From Calothrix sp. HK-06 (GTDB lineage Bacteria > Cyanobacteriota > Cyanobacteriia > Cyanobacteriales > Nostocaceae): a stretch of 64,000 bases of DNA. The notes beneath the pieces are model-generated. The model saw nothing but the letters and a program-made list of their open reading frames with translations. It was not told the origin of the DNA and did no database searches. The stretch lies in NCBI RefSeq assembly GCF_001904745.1, contig NZ_MRCD01000019.1, forward strand, positions 41,462 to 105,461, read 5' to 3'. The position numbers and the translations under genes are program-made. Every line of letters begins with the position of its first letter. The first letter of the stretch is position 1. Below, one piece after another: positions 9,197 through 17,746 of this stretch.

Positions 9197-9826
9197 ATGC
9201 GAAAATTAATAGCTGGTCTGCACGAATTCCAAACCAAGTATTTTAGCCAACATCGAGACCTTTTCGAGCAACTCTCTCAAGAACAGCATCCCAGAGCATT
9301 ATTTATTACCTGCTCAGACTCCAGAATTGACCCAAATTTATTGACTCAAACCGAACCAGGTGAACTCTTCATTATTCGTAACGCGGGTAATATAATTCCT
9401 CCTTACGGTGCAACGAATGGTGGTGAAGGAGCAGCGGTTGAGTATGCAGTCCAAGTTTTAGGAATAAGACAAATAATTGTCTGCGGTCATTCCAACTGTG
9501 GCGCCATGAAAGGTTTATTGCAACTGGGTAGATTAGCCGAAGATATGCCCTTAGTGTACGACTGGTTGAAACATGCTGAAGCAACTCGTCGATTAATTAA
9601 AGAAAATTATCAAGACTACGAGGGAGAAGAATTATTAAATGCCACAATCGAGGAGAATGTTTTAACCCAGTTAGAAAACTTACGGACTTATCCTGTAATT
9701 CATTCCAAACTTCATAAGGGTGAAATTACCCTCTACGGTTGGGTTTATAAAATTGATACAGGAGGAGTTTTTGTTTATAGCATGGAGCGTTGTAACATCC
9801 AAGCTGAACATGAAGTTCTCGTTTAA
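9197..9826 (+). CDS. Beta-class carbonic anhydrase
   Basis: A 209-residue enzyme interconverting CO2 and bicarbonate. The zinc site is complete: Cys39 and Asp41/Arg43 in CSDSR, then His98 and Cys101 in CGHSNCG. EPGELFIIRNAGN and GGEGAAVEYAV are family motifs. Length is close to bacterial beta-CAs (about 200-230). No signal peptide is seen, so it is cytosolic unless brought to a shell; it lacks the long extension of carboxysomal CcaA. Its place among Ca2+ and Mn2+ transport genes suggests a role in inorganic-carbon or carbonate handling (inference). Confidence 0.93.
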   Translation: MRKLIAGLHEFQTKYFSQHRDLFEQLSQEQHPRALFITCSDSRIDPNLLTQTEPGELFIIRNAGNIIPPYGATNGGEGAAVEYAVQVLGIRQIIVCGHSNCGAMKGLLQLGRLAEDMPLVYDWLKHAEATRRLIKENYQDYEGEELLNATIEENVLTQLENLRTYPVIHSKLHKGEITLYGWVYKIDTGGVFVYSMERCNIQAEHEVLV

Positions 9827-9855
9827 TAACATACTCTTGTGGAAATTAATCTTGT

Positions 9856-9880
9856 GGAATGGGCGTCAAAAGCCCATTCC
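9856..9880. terminator. Hairpin after carbonic anhydrase gene
   Basis: GGAATGGGC (9,856-9,864) pairs with GCCCATTCC (9,872-9,880). It is part of a dispersed GTGGGATGGGC/GCCCGTCC repeat also seen near 12,155 and 50,612, so it may be a repeat acting as a terminator. Confidence 0.5.
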
Positions 9881-9944
9881 ATTCCAATTTAATAAGGCGG
9901 GGAAGGATGCCCACCCCACAAGATTGCCCGTTATAACAAAATTG

Positions 9945-11840
9945 CTAAGTAGCATAGCGCCACTGTTGAGAATTTACCGCAACAGGCAAAGCCAATTCTT
10001 CAGAACCAGGTGCAATTGCAAGCATAGTTGGTTTTTTCTGCTGTTTTGAACTATTTGCTAATACAGGCGCCGGGATTGACGCAAAATCTGTACGTGCGCT
10101 ATTTATAAACTCAGCGATGAATGCAGAGCTATTATTAACAATAACGTTCCAAACGGGATTAACACCCAGTACCATACCCCCACCAATTTGCATCATCAAG
10201 TTGGGGACAACAATTGTTGCTGTATTTTCGTAAACTACCTGCATTGCTTTTTTGGCAATTGCAATTCCATAAATTAATCCCCACAGTTGAGAATCTAGTA
10301 GTACTACATCTGCTGTTTCTTCTGTAATAGACTCATTACGAGCAATTGAGATAGAAACATCACCAATCTTAAACTCTGGTTTGTAATTATACTTATCTTG
10401 CAGTACTCCTACAGTTCTTCCCTGATGTTGAAGTCCACGAACCAGATTTAAATGTTTTTGTGGGTTAGCTTCACTCAATATATAGTCAGGGTGAAGGGCA
10501 ATTTGTTGATTTAAATTGTAGCTAACAATATAGATAGAAATACCCTGTTGTTGTAAGGCGTTGATTACTCCAGTTACATCAGAACCAATAGCATGTAAAT
10601 ACATTAGTACTGACTCATCAATCACCAAAGTATCCATCTGTGATAGTACCTCTAAAGCGCGACCACTACGGATGTAGACTCCATTTTCGGTGGCATAAGT
10701 TAAAGCGCTAAGAAATGTAGTAGAGATAGAAATGGGAATACCGCTACCAAAGTCAAATTGGAATGGAGAAATTGCTGCTCCTAAGTTACCAGTTGTGGCA
10801 AAAATCGTGCCTCCTAATAACAAAGTTGGTAAAATTGCATTTTTAACAAATTCTGCTTGGTGCATCCCTATTTGCGTATCATACACAGGTTCAGTTTGCA
10901 TGATATTGGCCACAAGCCCAATACGAGTATTATCGAGTGTTCGCTTGACTTCGATAAATAATTCCCCTTCTAACAAAATAGAAGAAGCATAAACTTCTTT
11001 ACCTGTACCACAATGAACAGGGGTAGCTTTTCTAGTTAGATGATAGCAATCTATTAAACCGGCGCCTGAAATAATCACCCCATCTACAGGAATGAAATCA
11101 CCCGCGCGAACCTTAATACAATCCCCAACTTCTAACTCACTAGCTTTCAGGCTTAGTTCAACATTATCACGTTCCACCAAAACATCTTGATTTAGACAAT
11201 CTAACAAATCCCAAGCCTTTTGTTCTCGACTTTTCTCAGCTTGACCGCGAAAACTGCGGCGAATTTCTACCAAACTTGTTTTGAGTGCTGGAGCAATATA
11301 CTGTCCTTGCAGAGTTTGCATAGTCATCCATACCGAATCAAGTAGGTCAATATTAGGATGACGATGGTTAATAAGGCTATCTGCCGCACGGTTAAACCAA
11401 GGTAATGCGGCGCCTGCAATAGCTGTACCCACTATTAAAGGTGGCACTTCTAATGGAGCAGCCATCATAGCCAGGGTAAAACTGAGTAAAGGCATACCCA
11501 AATCTTTCCATTGGTTAACCTCTGGAATTTGGTCTAAATCATCAAATGAGTCTGTTGCAGTTTGTTTAGACTCAGAATCATTTGTCTGTTTTGTATAGCT
11601 TGCCTGCTCTATGCAACTCAAAATAACTTCTTGAATTTTGCTATGGCTCGTACTATCCCTAGCCGCACTAGCCTTACAGTCAACAACAACAGAGCTAGCC
11701 GCCGAATTAATACGAACTTCCTTAACAAACTGCAATGATTCAAGTAAATTACTGACAGCTTCAGCAAACTCTAAATCATCAGCTAATCTAGGCACTCGGA
11801 TACGATAGCGTCCTAACGTGCTATGAACAACTTCATACAT
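9945..11840 (-). CDS. Degenerate P-type ATPase (pseudoenzyme) with CoBaHMA-like N-terminus
   Basis: A 631-residue paralogue of the ATPase at 839-3,100. It keeps the HMA-like N-terminus (MYEVVHSTLGRYRIRVPRL, basic, no CxxC), the membrane core (GVYIRSGRALEVLSQMDTLV aligns closely) and the C-terminal ETADVVLLDS region. The catalytic parts are gone: DKTGTLT reads DESVLMY (near 408), so the Asp remains but KTGT does not; TGES reads TRKA (near 269); TGD and GDGxND are lost; and the roughly 150-residue nucleotide-binding domain is missing. The frame is nonetheless intact. ATP pumping is very unlikely. A regulatory or partner role for the active ATPase is inferred. ATG at 11,840 is preferred because the upstream codons come from a dispersed repeat. 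Confidence 0.85.
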   Translation of the reverse strand: MYEVVHSTLGRYRIRVPRLADDLEFAEAVSNLLESLQFVKEVRINSAASSVVVDCKASAARDSTSHSKIQEVILSCIEQASYTKQTNDSESKQTATDSFDDLDQIPEVNQWKDLGMPLLSFTLAMMAAPLEVPPLIVGTAIAGAALPWFNRAADSLINHRHPNIDLLDSVWMTMQTLQGQYIAPALKTSLVEIRRSFRGQAEKSREQKAWDLLDCLNQDVLVERDNVELSLKASELEVGDCIKVRAGDFIPVDGVIISGAGLIDCYHLTRKATPVHCGTGKEVYASSILLEGELFIEVKRTLDNTRIGLVANIMQTEPVYDTQIGMHQAEFVKNAILPTLLLGGTIFATTGNLGAAISPFQFDFGSGIPISISTTFLSALTYATENGVYIRSGRALEVLSQMDTLVIDESVLMYLHAIGSDVTGVINALQQQGISIYIVSYNLNQQIALHPDYILSEANPQKHLNLVRGLQHQGRTVGVLQDKYNYKPEFKIGDVSISIARNESITEETADVVLLDSQLWGLIYGIAIAKKAMQVVYENTATIVVPNLMMQIGGGMVLGVNPVWNVIVNNSSAFIAEFINSARTDFASIPAPVLANSSKQQKKPTMLAIAPGSEELALPVAVNSQQWRYAT

Positions 11841-11863
11841 AATTTTTAAATTAATTAGCCCAC

Positions 11864-11897
11864 AGAAACCTGGTTTCTCCAAGAAACCGGGTTTCTA
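11864..11897. repeat. Two tandem AGAAACCnGGTTTCT palindromes
   Basis: AGAAACCTGGTTTCT (11,864-11,878) and AGAAACCGGGTTTCT (11,882-11,896) lie head to tail between the 64-residue gene and the degenerate ATPase. Same family as at 3,264, 5,134, 27,910, 54,466 and 60,573. Confidence 0.75.
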
Positions 11898-11902
11898 AAG
11901 AA

Positions 11903-12097
11903 TTACAGCATAATCAAGAAAAAAGGAACCATTGGAATTCCAAAGGCAGCATTCAGCGAATAAGCTAAACCAGTTAAAACAACTGAAGCAGCAACCGAAA
12001 CAACTAACGAAACTACTACATTCGGAATTGCAACCTTGAGAGTATCAATTGCTCTATGTACAAAAGAAGAATTAGCCGAGCTTGCAGAATAAGACAT
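11903..12097 (-). CDS. Small membrane protein, unknown
   Basis: A 64-residue protein with a polar Ser-rich start (MSYSASSANSSF) and one or two hydrophobic segments (VVVSLVVSVAASVVLTGLAY; GIPMVPFFLIML). GGTGAGG stands nine bases before the ATG. It is directly upstream of the degenerate ATPase in the same direction and may be in one transcript, although repeats separate them. Not recognised. Confidence 0.5.
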   Translation of the reverse strand: MSYSASSANSSFVHRAIDTLKVAIPNVVVSLVVSVAASVVLTGLAYSLNAAFGIPMVPFFLIML

Positions 12098-12257
12098 AAG
12101 CGCCTCACCGAGTAAATTATTAAGTGAATGAAATCTTGTGGGATGAAATTTTGTGGGATGGGCATCCTGCCCGTCCTAACATCCAAAACTGTTCATAACA
12201 TAATCATCACTTAATATGCCAAATAAAACAAGCACTTTTAACAACTCGTAGGAATAA

Positions 12258-12292
12258 CGGCGCCCCGAAGCAAAAACCAGCAAGGCGCCGTT
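12258..12292 (-). terminator. Hairpin with GGCGCC at both stem ends
   Basis: ACGGCGCC (12,258-12,265) and GGCGCCGT (12,285-12,292) form a GC-rich stem 22 bases past the stop of the 40-residue leftward gene, followed on that strand by TTATT. Possible terminator. Confidence 0.4.
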
Positions 12293-12313
12293 TTACAAGG
12301 GTGAGCTTTCATT

Positions 12314-12436
12314 TTAACGATATTTTAGCCGTTTGGAAATAGCTTTAATCTCTTGAACATAATTATGAACGACCCAAGCGGTCATACAGAACAGAACAAC
12401 ATAAGTAACTAAAGCGACTACAACCATAGTATCCAT
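12314..12436 (-). CDS. 40-residue single-pass membrane peptide
   Basis: Reads MDTMVVVALVTYVVLFCMTA, WVVHNYVQEI, then a basic tail (SKRLKYR). One clean transmembrane helix (about 4-24) with a positive cytosolic end is typical of a real small membrane protein. GAGG stands about seven bases upstream of the ATG. Function unknown; it sits among the ion-transport genes. Confidence 0.5.
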   Translation of the reverse strand: MDTMVVVALVTYVVLFCMTAWVVHNYVQEIKAISKRLKYR

Positions 12437-12744
12437 AATTTTTCCTCGATTTTTATTTTATCTTTGTTTTTGTAATTATATTTATCCACGTACTGGCGCA
12501 ACGTTTAACAAACCTTAAAAGAATTTTACGTTGCTAAATATTTTATTCAACTTGTTATATATTACTTTATATAAATTTACCTATCCTGTCTTCTGCTTAA
12601 ATATGTAGACTTAATCAGTCATAAGAAATAAAATACTGATTAAATTTTGTATATCAGTGGTAATATTGAGCTACGATAGCTATTTATAATGGAATTCATC
12701 CTGTAGGTTATGCTTCGCTTCAATTTGATACAGGAACAATTAAT
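12437..12744. other. Divergent intergenic, 308 bp, no gene seen
   Basis: AT-rich promoter region between the leftward 40-residue gene and the first Ca2+/H+ antiporter. No distinctive motif placed. Confidence 0.5.
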
Positions 12745-13824
12745 ATGAAAACAAAAGATAAAGTTTTACTTCGGATGCTGGTGTTTGTGCCCATTGCTTT
12801 CGCGACAGAATGGCTGCATTTACATCCAGTGATTGTTTTTCTGGCTTCTGGTTTAGCAATCGTTCCTCTTGCTGCTTGGATTGCTAATTCTACAGAAGAA
12901 ATTGCTAGTGTTGTGGGCCCCTCACTCGGTGGGTTACTCAATGCGACTTTTGGCAATGCCACTGAAATGATTATTTCTATCGTGGCTTTACAAGCTGGTT
13001 TGGTTGAGGTGGTCAAAGCTAGTATTACAGGTACTATCGTCGCTAATTTACTTTTAGCTTTAGGCGCCGCAATTACGTTAGGAGGGTTACAGTATAAAGA
13101 ACAAGAATTTCAGCCTACAGTTGCTCGTATTAATGCTTCTTCACTTAATCTGGCATTAGTAGTACTACTGACACCAACTGCTATCGACTTTACATCAAAA
13201 GGATTACAACCTTCAACAATTAATAATTTTTCAGCGGTTGCTTCTGTTCTTTTATTAGTGTTCTACCTTTTGACGCTTTTATTCTCGATGAAGACTCACA
13301 AGGATATGTATGAACTCAGAGCAACTGAAGTAGATGATGCAATACATGAATCTAGTGGTGATAAAACTTCATTATGGAAAAACATTGCAACTTTACTAGT
13401 ATGTACTATTGTACTGGTATTCGTTTCTGATGTATTAGTTGCCAGTTTAGAAAAAGCCATTACGACTTTGGGTTTTACGAGTTTATTTACAGGGGTGATT
13501 TTAATACCACTATTTGGAGGTATCGTAGAGTACATAGCTGCTGCCACATTCGCCATGAAGAATAAAATGGACTTAGCGGTGGCAGTAGCTATGGGTTCGA
13601 GTTTGCAAATTGCGATGTTTGTTGCCCCAATTTTGGTATTAGTCGGTCAATTAATGGGAAAACCGATGAATTTGGATTTTAACCCGTTTGAAGTTTTGGC
13701 GGTAGCAATTGCAGTTATTATTACCAACTCTATCAGTAGCGATGGACGTTCTAATTGGCTGGAAGGCGCCTTGCTACTTACTACATACGTTGTGTTAGGC
13801 ACCGCATTTTACTTTCATCCGTGA
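12745..13824 (+). CDS. cax: Ca2+/H+ antiporter, CaCA superfamily (CAX type)
   Basis: A 359-residue, about 11-helix antiporter that expels Ca2+ in exchange for H+. The c-1 motif is LNATFGNATEMIIS (GNATE at 70-74). The c-2 repeat is FGGIVEYIAAATFAMKNKMDLAVAVAMGSSLQIAMFVAPI; both acidic residues are present. Length is normal for bacterial CAX (350-370). It overlaps by 10 bases, tail to tail, with the UPF0016 gene. A near twin lies at 17,747-18,823. ACAGGA before the ATG is shared by both copies. Confidence 0.92.
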   Translation: MKTKDKVLLRMLVFVPIAFATEWLHLHPVIVFLASGLAIVPLAAWIANSTEEIASVVGPSLGGLLNATFGNATEMIISIVALQAGLVEVVKASITGTIVANLLLALGAAITLGGLQYKEQEFQPTVARINASSLNLALVVLLTPTAIDFTSKGLQPSTINNFSAVASVLLLVFYLLTLLFSMKTHKDMYELRATEVDDAIHESSGDKTSLWKNIATLLVCTIVLVFVSDVLVASLEKAITTLGFTSLFTGVILIPLFGGIVEYIAAATFAMKNKMDLAVAVAMGSSLQIAMFVAPILVLVGQLMGKPMNLDFNPFEVLAVAIAVIITNSISSDGRSNWLEGALLLTTYVVLGTAFYFHP

Positions 13825-14390
13825 ACTAAAAATCCTACTCCAACAATAGCAAACACAGTTGCAGCCATTCTTTGTAAAAATGTGGGATTAATAAAACGTT
13901 TGACGCGATACCCGATAATAACTCCAATTGCAGTCACAGCCCAAAGTGCCAAAGTCGCGGATGTAAAAATTGTAATTGGAGCATGATACTTTGCTGCAAG
14001 TGTTGCCGTTGCAAGTTGCGTCAAATCTCCCCACTCAGCGATAAATATAGTTAGAAAAGCTTGGGTTACAGACTTAAAGAAACGTGATGCTTTTGCTTTA
14101 TCGTCGCATTTTGCTTCTTCACACTCACTTTCTCTTCGCCACATCAATATAGCGAATACCAAAAATAAAATTCCTGCTGCAACATGAACCCACTGTTCCG
14201 GTAAAACACTAAGGAAACTACCAAATATTACAGCCACAAAACTTTGAATAACAAAAGCTGCGGCGGCACCGAGAAAAACAGCGAAAGGATGGTGACAAGT
14301 TGCAAGGAAAAGTGCAGCAAAAGCCGTCTTATCAGGCAATTCTGCAACAAAAATAAGCGCGAAAGTAGAAATAAATAAATTCGTCTCCAT
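13815..14390 (-). CDS. GDT1/TMEM165 (UPF0016) cation transporter
   Basis: A 191-residue, six-helix protein with both halves of the UPF0016 family: FVAELPDKTAFAALFLAT near the start and FIAEWGDLTQLATATLAA in the second half, carrying the E-x-G-D-(K/R)-(T/S)-type acidic site (first copy ELPDKT). Cyanobacterial members (Mnx in Synechocystis) export Mn2+; yeast and plant relatives also move Ca2+. It converges with cax. A cytosolic loop carries ECEEAKCDDKAK, a possible metal-binding patch. ATG at 14,390 places the first helix at the N-terminus; an upstream start would add ten polar residues. Confidence 0.9.
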   Translation of the reverse strand: METNLFISTFALIFVAELPDKTAFAALFLATCHHPFAVFLGAAAAFVIQSFVAVIFGSFLSVLPEQWVHVAAGILFLVFAILMWRRESECEEAKCDDKAKASRFFKSVTQAFLTIFIAEWGDLTQLATATLAAKYHAPITIFTSATLALWAVTAIGVIIGYRVKRFINPTFLQRMAATVFAIVGVGFLVHG

Positions 14391-14504
14391 TTTGAGATTC
14401 CTTAACTTGCCATTAGTCACGTAGCGTAAACGGAGTTTTCCCGCAGGGTAGCATCTGAAGTCTGATTATATACTAAGATGTTTCACTACGTTCAACATGA
14501 CAAA

Positions 14505-15608
14505 TCAGAAAGAAATAATCAAATATGGTTCTTCAAATTTGCCTCCTACAACTGGTTGATTTCGTAGCTCTTTTGGTAAAACAATATTTCGTCGTTGTTC
14601 TCCAGCTTCAACGGTAAGCTCTGTACCCAAAATAGTAAGCTTAACTTGTTGCTTAGTAAATCCTGGTAAAAATACTTTTACTTGACGTTGCTGTAAATCA
14701 AAAGTTAAAGGTTGAGGAATATGAGGAATATTGTTGAAATTAGGTAGTGCTTGTAGCAAAGGTTCCCAGTCAAGTTTTTGTAATCTTGGAATCAAGTTGA
14801 CTTCTAATGGAGAAAAAGCTTCATCGAGTAAAGCTTTATTTTCTACAGCGTGACTTTGATACAAAAGAACACCACTCACCCTCAAATCAATTTGCTGGGC
14901 ACTACCCCACAACCAACGAGCTTCTGCGATGGCGCCTACTTCATCTGTTGTTACCAGATATGCAGTTAACCGTTTAGCATCTCCAACTACAGTAAGACTT
15001 TTAGTAATCCAACTTTGGATTTGCCCTATTGCTTCCTGGACTTTTCGACTGTCCATATTTGCTGCAACAAAAGCGCTAGCAATTGGACCACCAATAGAGT
15101 CAGCAATTTTGCTCAAGTCTAAAGATTCAAAAACTTCGCGAAATCGTCGGAAATACCAATCTGCGCTCTCTGGAAGTCCAAATAATCGCAATGACTCTAA
15201 ATCTCCACGTCCATCATAGATAATCACATCATAATCATCACTTTGATAGTACTGTCGCAGAGCATTGAAGCCAAGAAGACTATCAAATCCTGGTAATATG
15301 ACGACCTCTCCCGAATAGACATCTACTTTTACAGAGTCAGGAATATAAAGAGCCAACCATTTTTTGACTTCATCCCAAACTTGTTCTAATAAAACCGTAG
15401 TTTGCAACTGCACCACATCTAGTAATGGTGCAATCTTCTGGGGAGTTGAGCTAAGAGAAGTTTCTAAAAGAACTTCCGCACAGGGGCTAGGATTATGAGT
15501 AACGAGTAGAACCCGTTGAGAATTTTTAGCAAACCACTTGGCAGTTGCAACTGCGAGTGTGGTCTGTCCAGTACACGCTTTGCCTAAAAATGTAATAATT
15601 CTGCTCAT
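14505..15608 (-). CDS. ArsA/Get3-like P-loop protein with altered Walker A and HSP20-like tail
   Basis: A 367-residue protein of the cyanobacterial anion-transporting-ATPase (ArsA/Get3) group. The N-terminus MSRIITFLGKACTGQTTLAVATAKW is a deviant P-loop: the usual GKGGVGKTT reads GKACTGQTT, keeping the signature Lys but replacing the phosphate-binding Lys with Gln. YDVIIYDGRGDLESLR is the switch/Walker B region, followed by RLTAYLVTTDEVGAIAEARWLWGSAQQI. The last 85 residues (VKVFLPGFTKQQVKLTILGTELTVEAGEQRR) are an alpha-crystallin-like beta domain, as in ArsA-HSP20 proteins. Close cyanobacterial relatives often have GRTT here, so the site is variable. ATP hydrolysis is doubtful. Confidence 0.78.
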   Translation of the reverse strand: MSRIITFLGKACTGQTTLAVATAKWFAKNSQRVLLVTHNPSPCAEVLLETSLSSTPQKIAPLLDVVQLQTTVLLEQVWDEVKKWLALYIPDSVKVDVYSGEVVILPGFDSLLGFNALRQYYQSDDYDVIIYDGRGDLESLRLFGLPESADWYFRRFREVFESLDLSKIADSIGGPIASAFVAANMDSRKVQEAIGQIQSWITKSLTVVGDAKRLTAYLVTTDEVGAIAEARWLWGSAQQIDLRVSGVLLYQSHAVENKALLDEAFSPLEVNLIPRLQKLDWEPLLQALPNFNNIPHIPQPLTFDLQQRQVKVFLPGFTKQQVKLTILGTELTVEAGEQRRNIVLPKELRNQPVVGGKFEEPYLIISF

Positions 15609-15873
15609 CTTTCGTTGCGAGATACCCCGACCTCTACTACGTAGGTCGGGGAGGGATAGCAATCAAATTTGATGGTTCGATGCCATCAAATTTGATAATT
15701 TTCTAGTTGGTAACACAATTAATCCTGTATTACGTCGTACCAAGTGGACTTTATTTTTACTGCATTGACCTAACCGTTCCCAGTTAAAGTTAGATATAGA
15801 AACTTGTGTTTTCGTATCACCACTTACCCAGCCAAAAAAGGTCTTTTTACCTTTAATGGAAAAGCAACGCGCG
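15609..15873. other. Spacer, no gene seen
   Basis: Contains the inverted pair TCAAATTTGATGG/CCATCAAATTTGA (about 15,663-15,693) just upstream of the ArsA-like gene and low-complexity sequence. Nothing else placed. Confidence 0.4.
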
Positions 15874-16020
15874 TTATTGCTCTAAACTGGAAAAGCAAGC
15901 AGCAGCAACTAAAAGAAAGGGAGTACCAGGTAGAAGGGGAAGTAGTATTCCAATTATACCTATTACAGTACACACGGAACCGACAACAATTCTTGCTGTG
16001 TTTCTAACTTGTTTGAACAT
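15874..16020 (-). CDS. Short DUF454 (YbaN)-like membrane protein, probably truncated
   Basis: Open frame of 48 residues, MFKQVRNTARIVVGSVCTV then IGIIGILLPLLPGTPFLLVA and AACFSSLEQ. The LGIIGxxLPLLPxTPFLLLAAxCF pattern is the DUF454/YbaN N-terminal hairpin. Family members run to about 120 residues with a second half (arm plus third helix) that is missing here; a stop follows soon after the CF motif and no continuation is seen downstream. It is either a decayed gene or a minimal version. Confidence 0.5.
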   Translation of the reverse strand: MFKQVRNTARIVVGSVCTVIGIIGILLPLLPGTPFLLVAAACFSSLEQ

Positions 16021-16230
16021 ATCAAACTATCCAAATTGTTAACATTGCCTGTCGAATTAGTAACATCCCATATCTTCAAACTTTTGGGATGTTCCTATTT
16101 AATATAGCTTATCAGCTATTACTGTAATTATGAGCAGTATTTTCAGTCAACTGCATGACTTTTAACGTACTGTAACATTTAATATGCTTATATTGTGGCA
16201 CAGGCGCCTAATGCCTGTGCAGTCAACAAC

Positions 16231-16812
16231 TTAATCAGGTAAAGCAAAACCAGTCCTAGGGTCACCAATATATAGTCCTAAAGTAAGCGAGCGTATCACC
16301 TCATCCCAGTGAGGTATTAACTGTTCAGCCTGGTCAGCCCAATAATCGAATGTAATCAAACATTGAATATTTGACCCAATACCAACACAAGTTCGCGAAA
16401 AAGCCTCGCGCGGTTCAGCTTGAGTATCAATAAATTTAATTTCCATCCAAACAATGCGTGCGGTTTGGCGTTTGACGGTGATAACTTCTCCCCGCTCAAT
16501 AATATTGCGGTCATCTTCTTCCATTGCTTGTCTCAGAACCGACTTAAGCGGGAACAAGCTCCAATCACGTGATGAAGGTAAACGATTAAAAGATACTTCC
16601 AAACAGCAATCATCATCAGGCGGTTCTTTATCGGTAAACTTAAAAGACTTTTCTTTTGGCTCAAAAGCCCAGTCACGGGGGACATTAAAACGAACGGCGC
16701 CTCTATCAGCCACAAAAATTTTATAGCCAGGTGGACCTTCCCAGCCGTGGTCTGGCTTTAATTCAAGCGTTTTTTTAATCCACTGGAGATTGTCTTTCTT
16801 ACGCTTTGACAT
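16231..16812 (-). CDS. Conserved hypothetical cyanobacterial protein
   Basis: A 193-residue soluble protein: MSKRKKDNLQWIKKTLELKP, then WEGPPGYKIFVADRGAVRFNVPRDW, CCLEVSFNRLP, and a C-terminal QCLITFDYWADQAEQLIPHWDEVIRSL. The last segment resembles the closing strand and helix of PsbP/Mog1-like alpha-beta folds (a protein measuring its own 'fit' as in DUF1795), but this is only a shape impression. No signal peptide. It stands alone. Confidence 0.6.
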   Translation of the reverse strand: MSKRKKDNLQWIKKTLELKPDHGWEGPPGYKIFVADRGAVRFNVPRDWAFEPKEKSFKFTDKEPPDDDCCLEVSFNRLPSSRDWSLFPLKSVLRQAMEEDDRNIIERGEVITVKRQTARIVWMEIKFIDTQAEPREAFSRTCVGIGSNIQCLITFDYWADQAEQLIPHWDEVIRSLTLGLYIGDPRTGFALPD

Positions 16813-17166
16813 AGTGCTTACGTATTACTCACATATGTTTGCCCACTTAGCCTATAATATCAAACTACTAGATTTTTAACTCTTATTTTGAGAAAAGCAA
16901 AAATTGACACTTCAAAAATCACTTTTCGAGTGTGTCAAATTCTCGAAACAATAAATATCTGGCGCTTGTAAAAAATTACCGATACGTAAAGGTACGGCTA
17001 TTAGCTTGTTTAATAGTACGACTATAGGTGCAACTGAGCCTGCACAGTAAACTAGAAACCCCAGGAGCCTGCGCGGTGGGGTGGTTCATTGTAAATCGTT
17101 TAAGAGCAAGTTTTGGAGGATTTTTGACTTTCGACGGTTGAAGGTAACAGCGGAAATAGGCGCCAG
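16813..17166. other. Intergenic, 354 bp, no gene seen
   Basis: AT-rich, with a partial inverted pair ACTTTTCGAGTGTGTCAAATTCTCGA near 16,921-16,946. No gene or named repeat recognised. Confidence 0.45.
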
Positions 17167-17565
17167 CTATTCAAAGATTGAGGTTGTATCTGTATAAAAT
17201 CTAAAAGAGCTTACTAAGCCTTGTTTGTTGCGCTCGGTAATAGCTACTGCTCTAACAGTTACACGTTTTCCATCCAATCTTACATAATGATTTAAAGCTT
17301 CAAGAACGAAAGATAAATCATCACCATAAATATTTAATAAATCATGTTCTAAGCTACTAAAAGTTTTCCAGTAATGAGAAAGGTTTTGTAAAATAGTAGC
17401 TTTACCTTGAACAGGAGAATTATTGTTCGGTAACATTACACAGTCATCAGCTAGAAAATTTATATACGCTTCAATGTCTTTATTGTCAATAGCCTCTAAG
17501 TATGAAAGATACCATTCATAGACTTCAGGCGCCAGTTGATTAATTTTGAGGTTATGGGTTTTCAT
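17167..17565 (-). CDS. NTF2-like (SnoaL-type) small protein
   Basis: A 132-residue protein with the cone-shaped NTF2-like fold pattern: helical start YEWYLSYLEAIDNKDIEAYINFLADDCVM, then GKATILQNLSHYWKTFSS, and strands ending GLVSSFRFYTDTTSIF. Members include enzymes and plain ligand binders; no catalytic residues can be named. Length typical (120-140). Confidence 0.75.
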   Translation of the reverse strand: MKTHNLKINQLAPEVYEWYLSYLEAIDNKDIEAYINFLADDCVMLPNNNSPVQGKATILQNLSHYWKTFSSLEHDLLNIYGDDLSFVLEALNHYVRLDGKRVTVRAVAITERNKQGLVSSFRFYTDTTSIFE

Positions 17566-17635
17566 AAATTATTCTTCTTAATATTTTTGCTTACTAGTAA
17601 TATAATTCAAGACTGTACAATGCGTCATACAAGCT

Positions 17636-17707
17636 CAAAGAAACCGGGCTTTTATACGATGATTTGCTTTTTTAGCACAATATTTGGCAAAAAGCCCGGT
17701 TTCTAGT
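17636..17707. repeat. Long-loop AGAAACCGGGCTTTT hairpin
   Basis: AAGAAACCGGGCTTTT near 17,638 and AAAAGCCCGGTTTCT near 17,691 are inverted, with about 35 bases between. Member of the dispersed AAACCSGG family, lying 40 bases upstream of the second antiporter gene. Confidence 0.6.
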
Positions 17708-17746
17708 CTTGCTGAAAAGTAGATAATGATACAGGATAAATTAAAA

